Origin: Streptomyces sp. B21-105
GTDB lineage: Bacteria; Actinomycetota; Actinomycetes; Streptomycetales; Streptomycetaceae
Direction of reading: 5' to 3'
DNA: 64,000 bases
NCBI RefSeq assembly: GCF_036898465.1
Contig: NZ_JARUMJ010000001.1
Span: forward strand, 4,340,001 to 4,404,000
Shown: one piece after another, positions 59,434 through 64,000 of the stretch
Layout of the letters: every line of letters starts with the position of its first letter
Numbering within the stretch: position 1 is the stretch's first letter
Notes under the pieces: generated by a model
What the model was told of the DNA's origin: nothing
The model's database searches: none
The model's input: the letters and a program-made list of their open reading frames with translations, nothing else
Program-made: the position numbers and the translations under genes

Positions 59434-59477
59434 GTTCACTCCCCGTTCACTCCCGTCCGTGAGCGCCTTCACCTGGT
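59434..59477 (+). promoter_or_regulatory. PHO box upstream of pstS
   Basis: Four 11-bp units start at 59434, 59445, 59456 and 59467. Units 1 and 2 are GTTCACTCCCC and GTTCACTCCCG; unit 3 is degenerate; unit 4 is CTTCACCTGGT. A -10 TAATTT follows at 59483-59488. Matches the known Streptomyces pstS PhoP operator layout. Confidence 0.9.
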
Positions 59478-59587
59478 CTGCCTAATTTCAGCCTTACCCG
59501 GTGCGACTTCGCACCCGACAGACTTCGCACCCACCGCACGCACGCCGCCGGATTCAGGCCGGCGGCTCCTGGAAGGACCTTCCTCAA

Positions 59588-60715
59588 GTGAAGCTTTCGC
59601 GCATGAACCGGCGGGCTCTCTCCCTCGGTGCTCTCGCCGTCTCCGGCGCCCTGGCCCTCACGGCGTGCGGTTCGGACGACACCGGCGCAGGCAGTGGCAG
59701 CAGCTCCTCGGCCACCACGGCCGCCGGGGCGATCAAGTGCGACGACGCCAAGGGCCAGCTCCTCGCCGACGGCTCCTCCGCGCAGAAGAACGCGATCGAC
59801 GCCTGGGTCAAGAACTTCACGCAGGCCTGCTCCGGCGTCCAGGTCAACTACAAGGGCTCCGGCTCCGGCGCGGGCGTCACCGCCTTCACGCAGGGCCAGG
59901 TCGCCTTCGCCGGCTCGGACTCCGCGCTGAAGCCCGAGGACGTCGCCGCCTCCAAGTCGGTCTGCAAGGGCGGCCAGGGCATCGACCTGCCGATGGTGGC
60001 CGGACCGATCGCCATCGCCTACAACGTCTCCGGCGTGGACGACCTCGTCCTCGACGCAGCGACGATCGCCAAGATCTTCAACGGCAAGATCACCAACTGG
60101 AACGACGCCGCGATCGCCAAGCTGAACCCCGCCGCGAAGCTGCCCGACCTGAAGATCCAGCCGTACCACCGCTCGGACGAGTCCGGCACCACCGACAACT
60201 TCACCAAGTACCTGATCGCCACCGCCAAGACCGACTGGCCCTACAGCGGCGGCAAGGCCTGGCAGGCCAAGGGCGGCCAGGCAGCGGCCGGCTCCTCCGG
60301 CGTCGCCCAGGGCGTCAAGCAGACCAACGGCGCGATCGGCTACATGGAGCTGTCGTACGCCAAGGACGGTCTCGGCACCGTCGCGGTCGACACCGGCGCC
60401 GCGGCCCCGGTCAAGGCCTCCTCCGACGGCGCCACCAAGGCCGTCGCCGCCGCGCAGATCGTCGGCACCGGCAGCGACCTGTCGCTGAAGCTGGACTACA
60501 ACACCAAGGCCGACGGGGCGTACCCGCTCACGCTGGTCACGTACGAGATCGCCTGCGACAAGGGCAACAAGGCCGACACCCTGCCGGCCACCAAGGCGTT
60601 CCTGCGCTACATCGCCAGTGAGGACGGCCAGGGCGTCCTCGCGGGCATCGACTACGCCCCGATCCCCGACGCCATCATCGCCAAGGTCCGCACCACCATC
60701 GAGGGCCTGAGCTGA
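59588..60715 (+). CDS. pstS: Phosphate-binding lipoprotein PstS
   Basis: 375 aa from GTG 59588 (GGAAGGAC ribosome site upstream). Signal peptide 1-26 with lipobox LTAC, lipidated Cys27, then a Gly/Ser/Thr linker to about 46. Mature domain: LLADGSSAQKNAI (first phosphate loop), YKGSGSGAGVTAFTQG, FAGSDSAL, RSDESGTTDNFTKYL (the Arg-Ser-Asp...Thr loop) and GAIGYME. It binds phosphate and delivers it to PstCA. It is the first gene of pstSCAB, and a hairpin follows that probably favours pstS expression. Confidence 0.96.
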   Translation: MKLSRMNRRALSLGALAVSGALALTACGSDDTGAGSGSSSSATTAAGAIKCDDAKGQLLADGSSAQKNAIDAWVKNFTQACSGVQVNYKGSGSGAGVTAFTQGQVAFAGSDSALKPEDVAASKSVCKGGQGIDLPMVAGPIAIAYNVSGVDDLVLDAATIAKIFNGKITNWNDAAIAKLNPAAKLPDLKIQPYHRSDESGTTDNFTKYLIATAKTDWPYSGGKAWQAKGGQAAAGSSGVAQGVKQTNGAIGYMELSYAKDGLGTVAVDTGAAAPVKASSDGATKAVAAAQIVGTGSDLSLKLDYNTKADGAYPLTLVTYEIACDKGNKADTLPATKAFLRYIASEDGQGVLAGIDYAPIPDAIIAKVRTTIEGLS

Positions 60716-60732
60716 TCTGAGCGGTGCGGTGC

Positions 60733-60764
60733 GGTCCGGCGCCGGGTGCGACCCGGACCGGACC
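60733..60764 (+). terminator. Intergenic hairpin between pstS and pstC
   Basis: GGTCCGG, cg, CCGGGT, GCG, ACCCGG, a, CCGGACC fold into a 13-bp stem with a small internal loop, without a U-tract. Likely a partial terminator lowering pstCAB relative to pstS. Confidence 0.65.
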
Positions 60765-60868
60765 GACCGCACCCGTCCGGTGCACCGCCGCCAGGGGCCG
60801 CCGCCCGCGATCCGGCCCCACCCGAGCCGCCCCACACCCACAGGCGGCTCCGCAGACCGGAGACCCCC

Positions 60869-61957
60869 ATGGACATAGAGACGCAGACGTCGGACACCGA
60901 CGACACCCCACGCCCCACACCCCCGCCGAACCCGTCACCCCCCACCACGACCTCCACCATCACGCCCTCCACCACCACGCCCCCCTCCCCGCCCCCCGCG
61001 ACAACCGACGAGAAGAAGCGCGCGGCGCGCGGCGCCACCCGACCCGGCGACCGGATCTTCCTCGCCCTCTCGCGCGGCTCGGGCATCTTCCTGCTGTCGA
61101 TCATGGCCGCGATCGCGGTGTTCCTCGCGTACCGCGCCAGCCTCGCCATCAGCAAGGACGACGCGAACTTCCTGACGGCGTTCGAGTGGAACACCAGCCT
61201 CGTGCCGCCGCGGTTCGGCATCGCGGTCCTGGCCTTCGGCACGGTGGTGTCGTCGGTCATCGCGATGGTCATCGCGGTCCCGATCGCCGTCGCGATCGCG
61301 CTCTTCATCACCCACTACGCGCCGCGCCGCCTGAGCGGCCCCGTCGCGTACGTGATCGACCTGCTCGCCGCCGTCCCGTCCATCGTGTACGGCCTCTGGG
61401 GCGCCCTGGTCCTCGTACCGCACATGGACGGCCTGTTCGGCTGGCTGGACCACTACCTGGGCTGGACCGGCGTCTTCTCCTGGGACCGGGGCGCCCCGCG
61501 CTCCATGCTCACCGTGGGCATCCTGCTGGCCGTGATGATCCTTCCGGTGATCACCAACGTCAGCCGCGAGGTGTTCCGCCAGGTCCCGAAGACGCACGAG
61601 GAGGCGGCCCTGGCGCTGGGCGCCACCCGCTGGGAGGTCGTCCGCATGGCGGTGATCCCCTTCGGCCGCTCCGGCGTCATCTCGGCCTCGATGCTCGGCC
61701 TCGGCCGCGCGCTCGGCGAGACGATGGCCGTGGCCACGGTCCTCTCCCCGGACTTCGACATCCACGCCAGCCTGCTGAACCCCGGCGGCGGCACCTTCGC
61801 CCAGAACATCGCCAGCAAGTTCAACGAGGCGACGGAGTTCGGCCGTGACGCGCTCATCGCCTCCGGTCTGGTCCTGTTCGTCATCACCCTGCTGGTCAAC
61901 GGCGCGGCGCGCATGATCATCGCCCGTCGCAAGGAGTACTCGGGGGCCAACGCATGA
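60869..61957 (+). CDS. pstC: Phosphate ABC permease PstC
   Basis: 362 aa from ATG 60869. The first 60 residues are a Pro/Thr-rich cytoplasmic tail. Six membrane helices follow, with the BPD-transport loop EEAALALGATRWEVVRMAVI and PFGRSGVISASMLGLGRALG in the cytoplasmic loop. Its stop overlaps the pstA start (ATGA). It pairs with PstA to form the channel. Confidence 0.95.
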   Translation: MDIETQTSDTDDTPRPTPPPNPSPPTTTSTITPSTTTPPSPPPATTDEKKRAARGATRPGDRIFLALSRGSGIFLLSIMAAIAVFLAYRASLAISKDDANFLTAFEWNTSLVPPRFGIAVLAFGTVVSSVIAMVIAVPIAVAIALFITHYAPRRLSGPVAYVIDLLAAVPSIVYGLWGALVLVPHMDGLFGWLDHYLGWTGVFSWDRGAPRSMLTVGILLAVMILPVITNVSREVFRQVPKTHEEAALALGATRWEVVRMAVIPFGRSGVISASMLGLGRALGETMAVATVLSPDFDIHASLLNPGGGTFAQNIASKFNEATEFGRDALIASGLVLFVITLLVNGAARMIIARRKEYSGANA

Positions 61958-63018
61958 GCCACGCAAGCACAAGTGCCGACAAGGCCCCCGGCACGCTCCG
62001 CGGCGCGAGCCTGCCGAAGTGGTCCCCCTGGGCGATCGCGGCCGGCTCGCTAGTCCTCGCGGCCGTCATCGGCGTCGCCGGGGGCCTGGACAGCAAGGTC
62101 CAGTGGGGCCTGATCGCCGGCCTCCTCTTCGTTCTCGGCACGTACGGCGTCGCCGCGAAGGTGGAGGGCCGCCGCCAGGCCAAGGACCGGATCGCGACGT
62201 GCCTGGTCTGGGTGGCGTTCCTGCTGGCCGTGGTCCCGCTGGTCTCCCTCCTGTGGACGACGGCCGCGCGCGGCGTGAAGGTCCTGGACGTCTACTTCCT
62301 GACCCACTCCATGGGCGTGGTCGCGGACAGCGAGCCCGGCGGAGGCATCTACCACGCGATCCTCGGCAGCCTGGAGCAGGTGGGTCTCGCCACGGCGATC
62401 GGCGCGCCCGTCGGCATCCTGACGGCGATCTACCTGGTCGAGTACGGCCGGGGCGGTCTGGCGAAGGCGGTCACGTTCTTCGTCGACGTCATGACCGGCA
62501 TCCCGTCCATCGTGGCGGGCCTGTTCATCCTCAGCCTGATGCTGATGCTCGACCTGCAGCCGTTCGGCTTCGCGGGCTCCCTCGCCCTGGCGATCCTGAT
62601 GATGCCGGTGATCGTGCGCTCGACGGAGGAGATGCTGAAACTCGTCCCCAACGAACTGCGCGAGGCGTCGCTCGCCCTGGGCGTTCCCAAGTGGCGCACG
62701 ATCCTGAAGGTGGTCGTCCCGACGTCCGTCGGAGGCATCATCACGGGCGTGATGCTGGCGGTCGCCCGTATCGCCGGCGAGACGGCCCCCGTCCTGCTCC
62801 TGGTCTTCGGCAACCCGTTCATCAACGCCAACCCCTTCGAGGGCGCGCAGGCGTCGCTGCCGCTGTACATCTACCAGCAGTACGCGCAGAGCGCGGGTTC
62901 GACGGCGGCCTACGACCGCGCCTGGGCGGCGTCGCTCACGCTGATCGCCTTCGTGATGATCCTGAACCTGGTGGCCCGCGGCATCGCCCGCTGGAAGGCC
63001 CCGCAGACCGGTCGCTGA
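61954..63018 (+). CDS. pstA: Phosphate ABC permease PstA
   Basis: 354 aa from ATG 61954, four bases before the pstC stop. Seven or eight hydrophobic segments (two precede the core), with the EAA loop ELREASLALGVPKWRTILKV then VVPTSVGGIITGVMLAVARI. The TGIPSIVAGLFIL and AGETAPVLLLVFG blocks are typical. It forms the second half of the membrane channel. Confidence 0.95.
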   Translation: MSHASTSADKAPGTLRGASLPKWSPWAIAAGSLVLAAVIGVAGGLDSKVQWGLIAGLLFVLGTYGVAAKVEGRRQAKDRIATCLVWVAFLLAVVPLVSLLWTTAARGVKVLDVYFLTHSMGVVADSEPGGGIYHAILGSLEQVGLATAIGAPVGILTAIYLVEYGRGGLAKAVTFFVDVMTGIPSIVAGLFILSLMLMLDLQPFGFAGSLALAILMMPVIVRSTEEMLKLVPNELREASLALGVPKWRTILKVVVPTSVGGIITGVMLAVARIAGETAPVLLLVFGNPFINANPFEGAQASLPLYIYQQYAQSAGSTAAYDRAWAASLTLIAFVMILNLVARGIARWKAPQTGR

Positions 63019-63068
63019 AGCGGCCATGCAGCGACTGATCCATATGACCGGGAAGTGAAGTGGAAGAC

Positions 63069-63845
63069 ATGGCCAAGCGAATCGACGTCAGCGGGCTGAG
63101 CGCGTACTACGGGTCCCACAAGGCCATCGACGACATCTCGATGACCGTCGAGCCGCGCTCGGTGACGGCCTTCATCGGCCCCTCCGGCTGCGGCAAGTCC
63201 ACGTTCCTGCGCACGCTGAACCGCATGCACGAGGTGACGTCGGGCGGCCGGGTCGAGGGCAAGGTGCTGCTGGACGACGAGGACCTGTACGGGGCGGGCG
63301 TGGACCCGGTGTCGGTCCGCCGCGAGGTCGGCATGGTCTTCCAGCGACCGAACCCGTTCCCCACGATGTCGATCTTCGACAACGTGGCGGCCGGCCTGCG
63401 CCTGAACGGCTCCTACAAGAAGAGCGAACTGGCCGACATCGTCGAGAAGTCCCTCCAGGGCGCGAACCTCTGGAACGAGGTCAAGGACCGCCTCAACAAG
63501 CCGGGCGCGGGCCTGTCGGGCGGCCAGCAGCAGCGGCTGTGCATCGCCCGCGCCATCGCGGTGGAGCCGAAGGTCCTGCTGATGGACGAGCCCTGCTCGG
63601 CCCTCGACCCCATCTCGACGCTCGCCATCGAGGACCTGATCGGCGAGCTGAAGGAACAATTCACGATCGTCATCGTGACGCACAACATGCAGCAGGCGGC
63701 GCGCGTCTCGGACCGCACGGCCTTCTTCAACCTGGCCGCGGTCGGCCGGCCCGGCAAGCTGATCGAGCTGGACGACACCGCGCGCATCTTCTCCAACCCG
63801 TCGGTGCAGGCCACCGAGGACTACATCTCGGGCCGCTTCGGCTGA
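63069..63845 (+). CDS. pstB: Phosphate ABC transporter ATPase PstB
   Basis: 258 aa from ATG 63069 (GGAAGA upstream; GTG 63060 possible). Walker [22 protein letters not shown]-loop [12 protein letters not shown], signature [16 protein letters not shown], Walker [14 protein letters not shown], and H-loop [14 protein letters not shown]. All catalytic residues are present. Length and sequence are essentially those of Streptomyces PstB. It powers phosphate import and, with PhoU, signals phosphate status to PhoR. Confidence 0.97.
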   Translation: MAKRIDVSGLSAYYGSHKAIDDISMTVEPRSVTAFIGPSGCGKSTFLRTLNRMHEVTSGGRVEGKVLLDDEDLYGAGVDPVSVRREVGMVFQRPNPFPTMSIFDNVAAGLRLNGSYKKSELADIVEKSLQGANLWNEVKDRLNKPGAGLSGGQQQRLCIARAIAVEPKVLLMDEPCSALDPISTLAIEDLIGELKEQFTIVIVTHNMQQAARVSDRTAFFNLAAVGRPGKLIELDDTARIFSNPSVQATEDYISGRFG

Positions 63846-63852
63846 CCGGACA

Positions 63853-63886
63853 CCTCGCGGTGCTGCATGGCGGTGCCACCGCGAGG
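63853..63886 (+). terminator. First hairpin after pstB
   Basis: Ten-bp stem CCTCGCGGTG/CACCGCGAGG, 14-nt loop, starting 8 bp after the pstB stop. Confidence 0.7.
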
Positions 63887-63897
63887 CACACGAAAGG

Positions 63898-63929
63898 GCC
63901 CGCCCCTGCTCCCGGGGGCGGGCTCTTTC
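63898..63929 (+). terminator. Second hairpin with U-rich tail after pstB
   Basis: GCCCGCCCC pairs with GGGGCGGGC (9 bp) and is followed by TCTTTCC. Together with the first hairpin it ends the pst operon. Confidence 0.8.
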
Positions 63930-63940
63930 CTCGACTCAAG

Positions 63941-63985
63941 AGGATCTGGAGGATCTAGAGGATCTGGAGGATCTGGAGGATCTAG
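63941..63985. repeat. Five 9-bp AGGATCTGG/AGGATCTAG repeats at window end
   Basis: Units start at 63941, 63950, 63959, 63968 and 63977, alternating G and A at position 8. It is the most AT-containing repeat in the window. No gene overlaps it. Confidence 0.9.
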
Positions 63986-64000
63986 AGGAAGGCCAGATCC

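Noticed and set aside
1..64000. CRISPR array, prophage, conjugative element or biosynthetic gene cluster
   Set aside because: No repeat-spacer pattern, integrase, phage structural genes or polyketide/peptide synthases were found; tandem repeats here have no spacers.
1..64000. tRNA or rRNA genes
   Set aside because: No cloverleaf-type or rRNA-like sequence was recognised by eye; a covariance-model scan would be needed to exclude them fully.

Overview
The window is chromosomal DNA from a Streptomyces or close relative. It is very GC-rich, uses GTG starts often, and carries lineage markers: mycothiol genes (mshA, mshD), GlnR, the WhiG anti-sigma factor RsiG, the nickel regulator Nur, and the phoU to pst phosphate region. 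The gene order resembles, from memory, the S. coelicolor stretch from phoR/phoU down to pstSCAB. The family-level calls do not depend on that.

Layout. 0-1.2 kb: the 5' end of phoR and divergent phoU, with a shared PHO box. 1.3-2.8 kb: a Cys-rich mini-protein, a nickel-binding protein and a DUF4232 lipoprotein. 2.9-5.6 kb: a patchwork with a truncated FAD monooxygenase, a RibD-like reductase, an IS remnant, an L7/L12-like protein and a membrane-anchored protein. 5.8-17.7 kb is mostly core: phosphoglycerate mutase, MFS exporter, DUF2000, AraC regulator, mshA/ybjN, methyltransferase, NlpC/P60 hydrolase, REC-PP2C phosphatase and an XRE regulator/HbhA-like/DUF2516 set. 18-22.7 kb is accessory: NmrA, VOC, FAD monooxygenase with divergent TetR, and SRPBCC. 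22.7-25.5 kb: a HelD/HelR-like ATPase preceded by a TetR gene. 25.7-31 kb: an unusual cluster of two HAD phosphatases, two GntR regulators with an unfamiliar C-terminal domain, a membrane protein carrying the same domain, and a relic of another copy.

31-45 kb is core again: Eis-like acetyltransferase, RsiG, dtd, YgfZ, Nur, nitrobindin-like protein, DsrE, DUF3099, DUF1416 with a rhodanese and an upstream Cys-containing leader peptide, DUF2993, MoaD/ThiS, alpha/beta hydrolase, GlnR and a LacI regulator. 45-49 kb: a secretion-stress module (HtrA-like protease, response regulator, sensor kinase). 49-53.4 kb: a pectate lyase-pectinesterase fusion and a secreted 5'-nucleotidase. 53.5-64 kb: mshD, then ppk-CHAD-NUDIX and pstSCAB.

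How the parts work together. Phosphate control brackets the window: PHO boxes lie at phoR/phoU and pstS, with ppk and a secreted nucleotidase near the right end. Mycothiol synthesis is split (mshA, mshD). Many genes have a -10 hexamer about 7-8 nt before the start codon, which suggests leaderless mRNAs. Short perfect tandem repeats are frequent, often at gene ends. The most novel-looking part is the 25.7-31 kb HAD/GntR cluster and its regulatory module, of which a diverged second copy sits near 34.1 kb.
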